NCBI GenBank assembly: GCA_021904315.1
Contig: CM038914.1
Coordinates: 5,704,001 to 5,768,000, forward strand
Direction of reading: 5' to 3'
Length of the DNA stretch: 64,000 nt
Source: Sphagnum magellanicum
Taxonomy: Eukaryota > Streptophyta > Sphagnopsida > Sphagnales > Sphagnaceae
In this document: positions 50,358 to 61,609 of the stretch, piece by piece
How positions within the stretch are numbered: the first letter of the stretch is position 1
How the letters are laid out: every line of letters starts with the position of its first letter
The notes under the pieces: model-generated
The model's database searches: none
What the model was told of the DNA's origin: nothing
The model's input: only the letters and a program-made list of their open reading frames with translations
Program-made: the position numbers and the translations under genes

Positions 50358-52777
50358 ATGACGATTCGTGAGCTTCTTGGCAGTCTGAGAATGTCCAAGG
50401 GTGTAGATACTACTAGAGAGAAGCTCCTTGTTAGCTCTTCTGCAGCAGCTAATTTGGATGTCACGGGTGCATCATCATCTAGCTCCAATGTCATCAGCTC
50501 TCTCCTCAACTCAGCAGAGCTGGGAGGCTCAGATGCTAATTCATCGTCAAGTTCCGACGGAAAACCAGCTGCAGCTGAGTCAAGGACGAAGACTTTCTGG
50601 GGGAAGTTGCTGGAACCCAATTGTCCAAGAGCTCCAATCAATCCGGACAAGTGGTTGTACAACCAGGATTTTGCACCCATAATGGAAGAGGGGAGGATAC
50701 TGACGGCCAAGGACATGGCAAGCTTGTGGGTGATGCTAGTGGTGGGGGTACCCACGTACTACTTGGCAGGAAGCTTGGTGGAGATGGGCATGGCATGGTG
50801 GCAAGGAATCATCACAGTGTTTCTGGCCAACGTGATTGTTCTCATCCCCATGGTTCTGAGTAGCCATGCCGGCACCAAATTCGGCATCCCATTCCCCGTG
50901 ATTGCGAGAGCGCCCTTCGGCATCGTGGGAGCCAACGTGCCTGCTCTGTTACGAGCTTTCATCGGTTGTGGCTGGTTTGGAATTCAGACTTGGATTGGTG
51001 GCCAGGCCATTTTCCAGCTACTCAATGCTCTTCTTGCAGCCCATCATGCAGTAGATCCAGCTCCTCTTCCATCTCATGAATGGCCCGTCATTCCATGGCT
51101 TGGCATCAGTGCTCCTGAATTTGCCTCCTTCATGCTCTTCTGGTTGCTACAGGTGGGATGCACTTGCTGATGAAGAAGAAGTTGATGATGATAAACCCTA
51201 AACTCTAAATCTTACTGCAACAATCTTTTCTGATCAAACCTGCTTTGTCTCGTCTAGTTCTGCATTGTAGAGTCCTGATCACCAATGGGCTACAGAATCA
51301 ACAGATCTTTGATCCCATTCATATGTGCATTTCATTCTGGCTGTTGGTCAAAGCTTCTACTACTGCAATGTCTTGAACCAGTTCGTTTCTGCATGGGTTT
51401 TGCTTCTCTTTAGTTGTTGGTATAAGACTTACATTGGTTTTGAAACTGACCATGGGTTTGAAGTGTTCACATGGCGCTATAAGCAGGTAGGGATCATATG
51501 GAATGGAATTGCAAGCATCAAGCAGTTGGAAAAATACAGTGCTCCAATTTTGATTGTCTTGTCATGCACATTGCTTGCTTGGGCATACATCAAAGCAGGC
51601 GGATTTGGACCCATATTATCTGCTCCCTCACAGTTTGTGCCTGGAGGTGCGAAAGCTGGTCAATTTTGGCAGGTGTTTTTTCCTGCATTGACAGCCAATG
51701 TTGGATGTTGGGTTTCTCTCACTCTCAACATTCCAGGTAGGTGGAATGCATTCATTATATATATATATATATTATGAGCTCCCTGCTTCAAATGTAGATC
51801 CATATGTTCAAGACTTGCAATTGTTGTTGTTGGAGCAGCTCTATGTTTGAGCCCAGTGAATCTCCCCATTCTTCGCTTGGGACTACTGCCCACTCTCATT
51901 CACAGGGCTCAAAACTTTGAGGCTCCTCATGTGGGTTGGGTGCCTTACCTGACACTTTGTGTTTTTTTTTCCCCTCACCATGCACCTCAATTTTTTTGTA
52001 ACAGTCAAGTGTGTTCAAATCCTGATCCACTAATCCCATGCAGATTTCACAAGGTTTTCAAAAAGTCAAGCAGATCAGATTGCAGGCCAAGCAATTGGTC
52101 TCCCACTCTTCATGGCCGCATTCAGTTTCATAGGTGTGGCTGTTACATCAGCGACAATTACCATATTTGGACGTGCAATCTCAGACCCAATTGAAGTAAT
52201 GAGTTTAATTGGTGGCTTGTTTCCAACTCTCTTAGCATTGATTGGGGTTATCTTAGCTGTCTTGGCATCAAATATTGCTGCAAACGTGGTTGGCACAGCC
52301 AATTCTTTGGTGAACTTAAACCCACAAATCTTCTCTTTCAGAGGAGGAGCGATTTTCACAGCTGTTTTGGGGATCTTACTTGCACCATGGCGATTAATAC
52401 AGTCAAGTCAAGGCTTTATTTTCACATGGCTAATTGGGTACTCCGCATTACTGGGTCCAGTTGGTGGCATTATGTTGGTGGATTATTTTTGGGTGCGGGA
52501 TCGAAGTCTTGACATCAATGCGCTTTATTCAAGTGATGAGAAAGGACCATATTGGTATACAAAAGGCTTTAATCTCTCAGCTTTGGTGGCTCTTGTTGCT
52601 GGAATCCTGCCAAATGTTCCTGGCTTTCTTGCTGCAGCTGGGATCACAAGCGAAGTTCCCCTGGTGTTTTCTATCATCTACAGCAATTCTTGGTTTGTTG
52701 GGGTTTTTCTTGGGGGTCTTGTTTATTGGCTTCTTTCCAAACAGCAAATTCCAAAGTTGAATAGAGATCAGACATAG
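50358..52777 (+). CDS. PLUTO: Plastid nucleobase permease, NCS1 family (PLUTO-like), three exons
   Basis: Exons 50358-51152, 51487-51736 and 52044-52777, all GT-AG and in phase, encode 592 residues, close to Arabidopsis PLUTO. Residues 1-78 are rich in Ser, Ala and Thr and fit a chloroplast transit peptide. The NCS1 core begins near 90 (INPDKWLYNQDFAP, a conserved motif), followed by about twelve membrane segments. These include IPFPVIARAPFGIVGANVPA, FIGCGWFGIQTWIGGQ, LEKYSAPILIVL, AAFSFIGVAVTSAT and GPVGGIMLVDYFWVR. Family knowledge: plant NCS1 carriers import uracil, adenine and guanine into plastids for salvage and pyrimidine breakdown, driven by protons. The codon crossing intron 2 restores the conserved Ile-Pro-Asp-Phe-Thr-Arg. 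The start is the first in-frame ATG. The exact substrate cannot be read from the sequence. Confidence 0.93.
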
Positions 52778-52999
52778 ACTGTAGGGATACACCTACACAC
52801 TGTTTCCTCTTTTAAAACTCTCCCACTCTCAAATAGCTTACATGCCAATAATTTAGGGTTATGGGTTTCAACGAGGCATTTTGCCTTATCTTTTTCTTGC
52901 ATGGATCACACTCCTGAGTCCCCCTACACAACTATTTACAACTGCTATTGCCAAGAAATACTACTCAATTTAGTCTACAACACTTTGAATACATTCTGA
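52778..52999. other. 3' flank of the NCS1 gene
   Basis: Likely 3' UTR and terminator region. No discrete signal was assigned. Confidence 0.4.
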
Positions 53000-53640
53000 C
53001 TAGTGTGGCCTGTGCTGTTGGCCCAAGCATAAACTTGTTACCCAACTAATTGTCTCCTTCCAAAACCAGTTTTTGTAATTTAGTTGGATTTCCAATGACA
53101 AAGTTGCTCAATATTCAATAACTCTTGCACCATAAGTTTGAACGTTATGAAACTGCCTCAATGCACCTGTACTCATCGAGGGTTTTCCAATGTTTTCAAG
53201 ATCACAGTGAAGCCAATGTTGTGTATTGGGAGATCTCAATGTGGAAAACAAAACAAACAAAACAAGTGAACTACCTTCTGTAATAGATAGATAGTGTGGC
53301 GTGTACTGCTCTGTTTATTTTCTGGTGAATTTTCCTACTATGGTGACAAAAAAAATCATGAGCAAACCCCACAAATGGTTTTTTGGAAATTTTTGCAACA
53401 TTTGTCATATTTTGAGAGAAAACTGTGAGAAGTCACCACATTTAGATACCGCATTCATAGAGGTTGCCAGTACAAGGCAAGATTTTGAAAAACTTCTACA
53501 GCCCACCTACTAAATCACCTCTGTGCACCCCTACTCGTAAGGGTTTCGAATGGTACCAAGAATGCAACAAGATGCACTGTGGTTTGGGAGATCTCAACAT
53601 GACAAATAAACAAACTGCCTCCCTTAATAGATAGATTCTC
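53000..53640 (+). repeat. Dispersed repeat family R1, copies 3 and 4
   Basis: GTGTGGCCTGTGCTGTTGGC at 53004, TCTTGCACCATAAGTTTG near 53123, then GGGAGATCTCAATGTGG, AAAACAAACAAAAC and ATAGATAGAT to about 53300 match copy 2. The 3' part is repeated at about 53500-53640 (GGGAGATCTCAACATG, ATAGATAGATTC). The two 3' parts differ clearly, so the duplication is old. Confidence 0.7.
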
Positions 53641-54614
53641 TTTGAAGTTGAAAGGAAAAAATATCAGTTTTTCATTTGAAAAATCGCTTTTCATCTTCCT
53701 CAACTAAGATGCTTAAACCTCACATTGTCAAAAAATCACTCACGTCATTTAAACACAACAAAGGAAAGAAATGAAAATCCATATGTTATTAAATCAACTC
53801 GTTTTGTACCTTGGTGCAGAAAATGTATAGTAGAAATGTAATGTGCATTGTGATGTGATGAACAGCACTCTTTGGGACTAGTGATTGCAGACCCACCAGT
53901 TCAATCTCTTTATTTACTCCAAGCAACTTCGTGAAAGAAAGGTCATAGAAGAGAGAGTGAAACATGAAAAAAACTGAACAAAACTTTGAATAATGAATGT
54001 TTTTTGCTCCACTCTCTATGCTGATACAGATACACTTGTTCCTCATTGAGACAACCACAGTTGCCTCCATATGACAGTATACAGTACTCACCACTTCAGC
54101 ACCTTCTGTACTGTGGTGAATGTGGCAGGACAAACTGGGGGTCTTCTAAATAAATTATCTCTGAATCTACACTACCATGCTGTTTCAGTACTCGAGAATG
54201 TAAGTGTAATGGCAGGCTGTCCCTCTACCATACAGTCGGAGTGGCTCAACAGGACTCTATTGTGTCTGCTATTGAAGTTTGGCACTAGTCCCTGAACTTG
54301 GGTCTGATCAGAAACACGTTGGTGGTATGCTTTCCGAACAAAGTGAAAAGCAAGTGGTATGAAATTTGCTGTTGCTAAACATTTGATACATAACAACAAT
54401 AGATCCTCTGGATTTGAGGATGACAGTATCTTTTTTTCACTCCATTCTGTGGGTCATCTCTTTGATGAAACAGCAAATCTGAAATGGATGCTTAGAAGAA
54501 TTGTGTGCACCTTCATAGACAGCAGCAAACATGAAAGGTGCTCCTCTTGAATGTGTCCTCTTGAATCATAGCACAAAGTTTATAATCCACCCCTCCAGGC
54601 CTTCAGCAGCACTT
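53641..54614. other. Intergenic region and 3' flank of the IQ-repeat gene
   Basis: Short open frames only and no recognisable domain. Confidence 0.5.
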
Positions 54615-57600
54615 TTATGGTTTGCGATGCAACCGGCGGGTCCTGGAGAAAACATCACGGCACACAGTCCTAGTGTACACTACCATAGCAACAAGCACAA
54701 TAAAAACGACATTAACATCTGGTAGTCTGAAATGCTTAATCCCAAGTGCAGCTGTGGAGGTGCGTCTGTAGCCATTCTTTTGCAGGTTCCAAGCTCTTCC
54801 ACCCTCAATGTCATCACCTCCAGAAATAGACTTAGAGCTTGTTGCATCAGCAGCTGCATCTGCCTCCCTGTCACAGTATTGCTCCATCATTTTCAAAAGC
54901 TCCACCATATCCAGCACCACATCTTGAGCATTTGCAGTACCTGTGTTATAAACCTGTGAGAGTCCTCTTTCATCATGATTCTCAGGTGTCTGAATAGAAT
55001 CCCTAATTTCCAAAGACACGTGTCCATTCTGGATAGTGCTCACTCCAGTGGTCAGATTCAGTTCACCCTGTTGTGGACTTGAAGAGACAGAGCTCTCCTC
55101 TGAGGAGAGTTGAGCAATTGAGGAAGAAGGTGGGAATGGTGGAGCAGATTGTGCCCGCTGTTGCTGAATTGATATCTGGCGCATTGTAAGAAAAACCTGT
55201 GCAAACTGTTGTAATCGCTCCTCATCCCTCTTTGAACTCTTGAGAGGCTTTGAGCAACCCTCACCATTCACTAGAGGTGATGGTCCCTGACATGAAAATG
55301 AATGAGCAACATTCAGTCCCACAAGAATCCGAAACAGCAATTATATATACAATTGTAAAAAGAAAACCCTGCAGATGTACAATACCTGATCACTGATGCT
55401 TTCTTGTGAATAACTAGGATGAGACAATGTCCTGTCATTATGACTGGGTTGTGGCTCCTGAGTCATCACAGTTGCACACACCTCATTTGCACTCGCACAT
55501 TGCACATCCTGCCACTGTTGCTCCTCGTTTGCATTTGAAGAGTTCATGTCGGATATTGCAGGAGTGAAAATATTGTCAGCTCTTCCAAACACTGTGGTTC
55601 CCACACGAAGTGCACCAGATGGTGTTGGGTCAATATCAAGACACATAGACTGCCGTCTAGAGTGGGAAGCTAAAGGCAGAGCTGCCAAGAAAGTGTCCAA
55701 ACATTCATCAAGCTCATCTACTTGCAGATTATTCCAGTCTTCTACAGATGGGCTATTGGGTCTTAGAGTTGAGAATGTTGGCTGCTCCAGTTCTCCACTT
55801 TCCGCATCTGTGGTCTTTGGATAAACAGCTGCCTCAACAGATTCCATATGCAAACCAGGATCGGAAGTCAAAATTTGCCTCCCCTCTTCTCTGTGTTTTG
55901 GTTGCTTAGGCTCAGTAAACCTCTCCTCAGCAACAGCAACTGCTGAAACTTCCTCAGCTTCAGGGTGTCCAACAATTTGTGTCACATCAACAGCTTTTGC
56001 TTTCAGTAGTGCAGATACAAGTTGTGATTTCTGCTGGGACATACGCCATGTTCGCTGAATAAGCAAGACCTTTTGCTGCAGGTGGAGGTAATCTCTTCGG
56101 CATTTAAAAGCTCGAAAAACTGATTGGATTGTTATAACAGCACAAAGCACCTGCCTGTGCTGCTCAAGAATGGATGCAGCAGTTTTCTGCTGCAATATAC
56201 CCTGCCTAACCTGATGCCCTCGAATGACAGCCTGCAGACATATGGCAGCTCTTTCTCTGACCCACTTTTCCGCACGTAAGAGTTGTAGGGACCGAAAACC
56301 TCGCCAACTAACTTGGATTCTTTGTGCAGATTGATCCTGCAAGTGAAGCTCAAGTCTATAGAGCTGCCGCTGATGATGACCCCGCCACCATTTTTGGATC
56401 ACAACAGCTGTTGCACACTCATGCAATTTGCACAATTCTAAACGACGTAATCTGGCTGCCCTCTGCAATTCTTGCAGTTTGAGGACTGCATTGTACTGCT
56501 GTTGGTACTTTCTTCTGACTTGCTTCATCCTTATCCATGCCTGTATCTTCAGAACTCCATCTCTACACATTCTATAGTGTCTCTGAACCAACCAAGCCCT
56601 GTAAATACTCTGAATCTTCAGAGCCGCATGTTCCCGACATTCTTCCTGTACTCGTTGCTGCCTCTTGAAGGATTGCCAACTTCCTTGGAGAATGATAACT
56701 GCATTGTACACCTGCTGGTACTCCTTCTGGACTTGATTCCTACGAACACACCCTTGTAGCATCACCACTCTGCCAATGTCTGCCTTGAAGTTCTTTCTTG
56801 AAACCCAACCTCTAAAAGAGCTCTGTATTCTGACAGCTGCCCACTCCTCTGCTTCACTCTGCAGTTGTGATTGTTGCAGTTTAGAAGCCCTCCATATTCT
56901 CTGAAGTGTGAGAGTTGCATCACGAAGCTGGCAGAACCACTTCTGTACATTCCTTCTTCGAACAAGGGACTGCAGCATCACTACTCTTTCAAGGTCAACC
57001 TTGAAATTTTTCCTTGCAACCCAGCTTCTGCAGGAACTCTGTACTTTGATAGCTGCATGTTTGAGCACTTCACTCTGCTGCAGTTGCAATTTCCTCTTTC
57101 TGGCAAACCTCCATTTCCTCTGAAGCATGAGCACTACATTTCGTAGCTGGTGGTACTGCTTGCATACTTGGTTCCTCCGAACACAAGCCTGTAGCTTCAC
57201 CAAACCTGCAATCCATACTCTCTGATTTCTTCTGGCCAGCCACCCTCTGTAGAAGCTCTGGATCCTCAAAGCTGCAGCATGCTTTGATCTGAAAGCAGCC
57301 TGAGCACTAGAAGATTGGTACATGGCCTGAATACAAATAGCTGCACTGACAGCCTTTTGATGTTGCTGTATCTCTGTTTCAGGAGAGGTTTTGTTTTGGA
57401 CATCAGGATCCTTTGCTTCCTCTTTTGCAACTTCTGAAACGTCATGCAAATTGTCCCTGCTCAAAGCAAGCCCATTTCTGGATGATTGAGGAGGATCAAG
57501 AGACTGTTCCAGAACCATGAATGGCTCCTCCTCCTCCTCCTCAGTGGACCCACTGGCAGCTGCAGGGACACTGAGTGTATCAAGGTCCTCTATGTCACCG

Positions 57601-58163
57601 AACACCCGTAAATCATCCTTCCCTACTTCTCCATCAACAAGAAGATGGGAATCATCTTCACTACTGTGTATGGGCAGATCTTTGAGAAGAGCTTGGTTCT
57701 CACCTGGGCCAGATGTGGAGGAACTTTGACCCACCTCCAAGTGGCTCTGCTGCACCACAGCTTGCTGATTCTCCAGTGCTACCTGCTTCACCCCAGTTGA
57801 CAATGCATCTTCAACTGCAAACAACTGTGGTAAGTCAAGTGCACTCCCAAAATTACTGGAAAAGCCACTGATGGAGTCACTGAAAGATGACGAGCCTGTG
57901 TCTAATCTATCCAAGTAGTTGGGCAAGCTCATATCTCGCACCAGCCATGACCTTTGCCTATTTTGGCCTACAAGTGGTCTGAACCCTGATAGGGAGCTGA
58001 AGAAGTTTCGAGTAGCTGAAGCAGTGCTATGAACCACACTAGATTGGTGCTCATCCTCCTCATGGACAACAAGCATGCCTGATGTGCATGCAAATCTCTG
58101 CTTCAACCTCTGCCTTGATGACGACCCATGCCCAGATCCAGGTGGTCCCTTATTTAATGCCAT
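54615..58163 (-). CDS. Large multi-IQ protein with C-terminal membrane anchor, two exons
   Basis: Exon 1 (58163-55386) ends with donor GATCAG|GTATTG; exon 2 (55286-54615) follows a 99-base intron; both phase 0, giving 1149 residues. Residues 1-265 are Ser/acid-rich and probably disordered (Glu-run near 208-213). From about 272 to 710 there are roughly 18 IQ-like helices (such as IQSFYRGWLARRNQ at 301, VQSSCRSWVARKNF, IQSSFRGWVSRKNF, IQSIYRAWLVQRHY), the usual calmodulin or light-chain binding form. They are arranged in triplets with a 72-residue period. A Ser/Gln-rich tail leads to a hydrophobic segment near 1117-1131 (VNVVFIVLVAMVVY) and a basic end, as in tail-anchored proteins. It has no myosin motor, calponin or IQ67 signature that I see. 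A calmodulin-regulated scaffold on a membrane is an inference; the family is not identified. Confidence 0.85.
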
Positions 58164-59330
58164 TTGAGAGCTTCTGAACCCAAGCTTGCTTGCCTGCCTG
58201 CCTGGCTTATCTCTTTACCCTAGTTTCCAAATCCTGTCTCAATGCTGCTCCTTATGCTTGCAGCAATCCTCTAGGCTTCTGCTAACTGCTTCTTGAAGCT
58301 GGCCATTCATGACATTCTAACATAATGATCATGCTACAGCCATGGCATTCCTGTTGGAGAAAATACTAAGTGTAAGAAACTGGACCATCCGGACTCAACT
58401 CCCACAAGTGTCAAAATCTCTGAGTGCATAGATCGCAGTCTCTGCTGACCCACATAGATCTCACAACACTGCTTCATTCACAAAACAATCTTGCAATCCA
58501 TGGGCTAAGAATTGCAGTAAATCTGTTCCCATTGGAGCATGACTTACATCAAAATCTCTGAGAATATTGCAGTCTGCTGAAAAGATTGAAGACCTTTGGC
58601 TGATTCCCAACAAAACCTTGCAAGAAGCCATAGCTAAAATCAACCACTGCAGCAATCTGTTCCCATTTATTGTATTCGATCATTGCAGATGCTTGAAGCT
58701 ACATGAAAGAGAAGAAATCTCTCTTCTTCCAAAGTAGTTAGTTATAAGTACTGAGAGCTTGCTTCTTCATGCATTCGCGATCGCAGTCAACCTGAAATTA
58801 GCATCCAGAGATGATCTGATGATATAATAAGTCAGTAGAGATCTTGGGTCTAAAAAACATAAATAACCAAACAGGAACAAGAGGAGGCAAAAAACCCCAA
58901 CCCTAGAGAAGAAGAAAGACAACAACAGAATCCCAAAAGCTCCAAAACTCAGGAGACTACAGTCCTCCTCAGGGATCTGCAGCATGTTCACAGAGAGATC
59001 TTCCACAGCAAACATGAAAAGCTGCCGAAGATTTGGAACCCGCAACAAGAGTCAAGACGAGGAGAAGAAGCAGACCTGCGATCCACATGGCTCTTTTGGA
59101 CCGAGTACCCTTGATCAAAGAGGAGAAGATTCTTCTTCCTCAAGGTCCACGGCTTCAACCGTCATTGCTCATGCTTTTGAGGCGTGTTTTCCTCGGACCC
59201 ATCAAATCCCTAACCAACCCAAACCCTCGGGCGTCCTCCGCCCCTTCGTCTGAGAAAGAGAGAGAGAGGTCCTTTATGCTTACAAACCCTTTCTTCACCT
59301 ATAGGGTTTGATGCAACCTCGATGCAAGCA
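58164..59330 (-). promoter_or_regulatory. Upstream region and probable leader of the IQ-repeat gene
   Basis: Moderately GC-rich DNA upstream of the ATG at 58163. The leader may contain introns, as several splice-like signals are present, but none can be fixed. Overlapping plus-strand frames at 58984-59311 show no domain. Confidence 0.4.
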
Positions 59331-59359
59331 ACCTCTGTACTGTGATATCCGAACATTCC

Positions 59360-59460
59360 ATCTTCCAATTTCTGTTGTTGCTGCTGCAGCAGCTCATGAT
59401 CATGATCATGATCTGCTGCTGATGATGATGTTGATGATCTGCTGCTGCTGCCGATGATGA
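59360..59460. repeat. Low-complexity trinucleotide and hexanucleotide tract
   Basis: Mixed (CTG)n, (ATG)n and CATGAT repeats in succession. Frames through it encode homopolymeric residues on both strands. Confidence 0.85.
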
Positions 59461-60435
59461 TGAGATTCCACGTATCAAATGGTGGGGAAAGGGTGAGGGG
59501 CCCACTTTGATTGTTGTTGGAACAGTGAAGACGATTCACAATTAGGACATCTTTTCCATTAGGCTGCTGTGATCAGAGCAACTTTCCATTATGTTTTTCC
59601 AACCAGCTGGGCTCACAGTCGGCTCATAGCTCTAAGTCATGTTACCGGTCAAGCATTGGCCAATTGCAGGAGCCAAGCGTTAAATTGTGACTCGCCGTAC
59701 AATGACATCTGTCCTTTTTTCCATGAGAACATGTGTTCCTGGAGTTCCTAACATGATTAATTAAATATTTTTCAATGCACTTGCAACTCTCCAATGGAAA
59801 ACAAATGTCCCCACAGCAAGAAACAAGGCCCTATATCATTTCAATGGCTTTCCATTATGCTGCTATGATCACATCACTGTGTGTAACTATCATCATTTGT
59901 AGCCTAATGGAAAGAGACTCTAACAGTAGCAGCTATGATTGAAGCTCCTAAACAGATAACCACTGTACATAAATAGCACCATCGTGATGTTGATGACATC
60001 CACAATGATGGTGATGAGGAGTTTTGTTACCTTGCAACCATGCTTTGCACACAATTATGGGCAGCTGCTGCTGCTGGTCTGATTCTTTGATTCCTCATTC
60101 TAGACTCCTAGTATTATTGTTCATGCTCATTTTGTCTCTCATATTGTAAGCAAAGTGGAAAACTAAACCCTCACATCCTCGGATCAACCCTGCCTGATCC
60201 ACTCTCCTTGAAAGCACCAAACTCCAAGCAGATAAAGATGATCATTATCAATGGTTCTTTGACTTCCCCCTCTTCTGTCTCTCACAAACACGTACAATGT
60301 CGCCCCCACCCACAAAATTCAACAAAGCAAGAAAGAAGCGATGGAAAGAGAGGGTGTGAGTATCGAGGACCAGACAGCCCATGCCAATGCCCAAAACATT
60401 AGTAATGCAAAAGGGAAGTGCAATGCCATGAACAG
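59461..60435. other. Intergenic DNA, no gene seen
   Basis: No recognisable frame. Some short motifs such as GGCTGCTGTGATCA-like words recur near 59562 and 59856. Confidence 0.45.
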
Positions 60436-60439
60436 CCTG

Positions 60440-60790
60440 ATGCTTTTCAGGTCCATATAGACAAGAAGCTCTATCCTTGGAAGTTGCTATCATGCCAGGA
60501 ATTTAGAGCAGACAAAGAGATGGAGGAGCAAGAGAACAAGATGGTAGATACCTGGATTCAACAGCTCTATCCAGTTGTCAATCACACAAGGAATTTGGAG
60601 GAGCAAACTTGGAGATGGAGGAGCAAGAAAAAACAAGATGATAGGTACCGAAATTCAACAGCTCTATCCTTGCAACTGGCCAGCACACAAGGAATCTGGA
60701 GGGGCAAAATAGAAAGGAGATGATACCTGGATTCAAAATCTCTACTACCCTTGCACATTGCTAGCACACAGGCAGTTTGGAAATTGCAAA
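60440..60790. repeat. Four diverged copies of a roughly 96-bp unit
   Basis: AGCTCTATCC starts at 60467, 60563 and 60660, with a diverged form at about 60738. Each is followed by CACAAGGAAT-type and GGAGGAGCAA-type words, and two are preceded by ATACCTGGATTCAA. There is no convincing coding frame; it lies about 0.8 kb beyond the 3' end of the RING gene. Confidence 0.8.
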
Positions 60791-61609
60791 AAAAAAGAAA
60801 GAGGGGATGACACCTGGATTTGCATGTAATTTTTTTCTGTTTGTCTGTAAAACATCAAGCATTCCAATCCATTAGGCATGCGCCTTCAACAGGCAACTTC
60901 TGTGAGGAATTGAATTGAAGGAACTTCACATCATACTTACCTGTAATGGCTACAAAAGAATGAGCAAACTTTTGTCTCCTAGTCCTCACTGGAACCTACT
61001 ACAGAGGTTCAATGCCAGCTCTTGCAGTTAGAAATTGTTAATTCAAATCCTACACCCTAGGCATTGAGAGGCTCTCCCCTCTTCTTTAACAAATTTTACA
61101 ATAGTTGTTAGGGCAAATGTAAACTGGAAAATCAGAGCTTGATAAGCATAGTGAAAACTTCCTCTGCCTTAACTTATCCATTATCAAGTAGAAACCTCCT
61201 TTGAATACATCAATTGCATCAATCAAATCTCTGAAAGGTGGTGGATAAATCATAAACAAGTACTTCAAGTATTCAATACCGAGGAAACTTCGTCAATGCA
61301 TCAAACTAACCCTGAATAAGGAAACACTCCTCATGCACTAGCTAGCCTCTCAATGCATGCACTCCACACCCCAACCTGATCAGTTTAGATGAAAGAAATT
61401 ACAACAGAACCAATATCCAGAGAATCATAGAAAATCAAGCAATCTTGGAGTTTGTTGCATTACTGCTAGAACCTCCAGTTCATTGAAAAGTCAATGACAG
61501 GTTAATCAACATGCCTTGGAAACTGCTAAAAAAATCCTCATGGAATAGTAGATCACAAAGTCAGTCACTCTGCAAATTGTATCTGCGACTTGCTTGGGAG
61601 CAAAAGAAG
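60791..61609. other. 3' flank of the RING gene, no other gene seen
   Basis: Should include the 3' UTR of the minus-strand RING gene. No further feature is supported. Confidence 0.45.
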
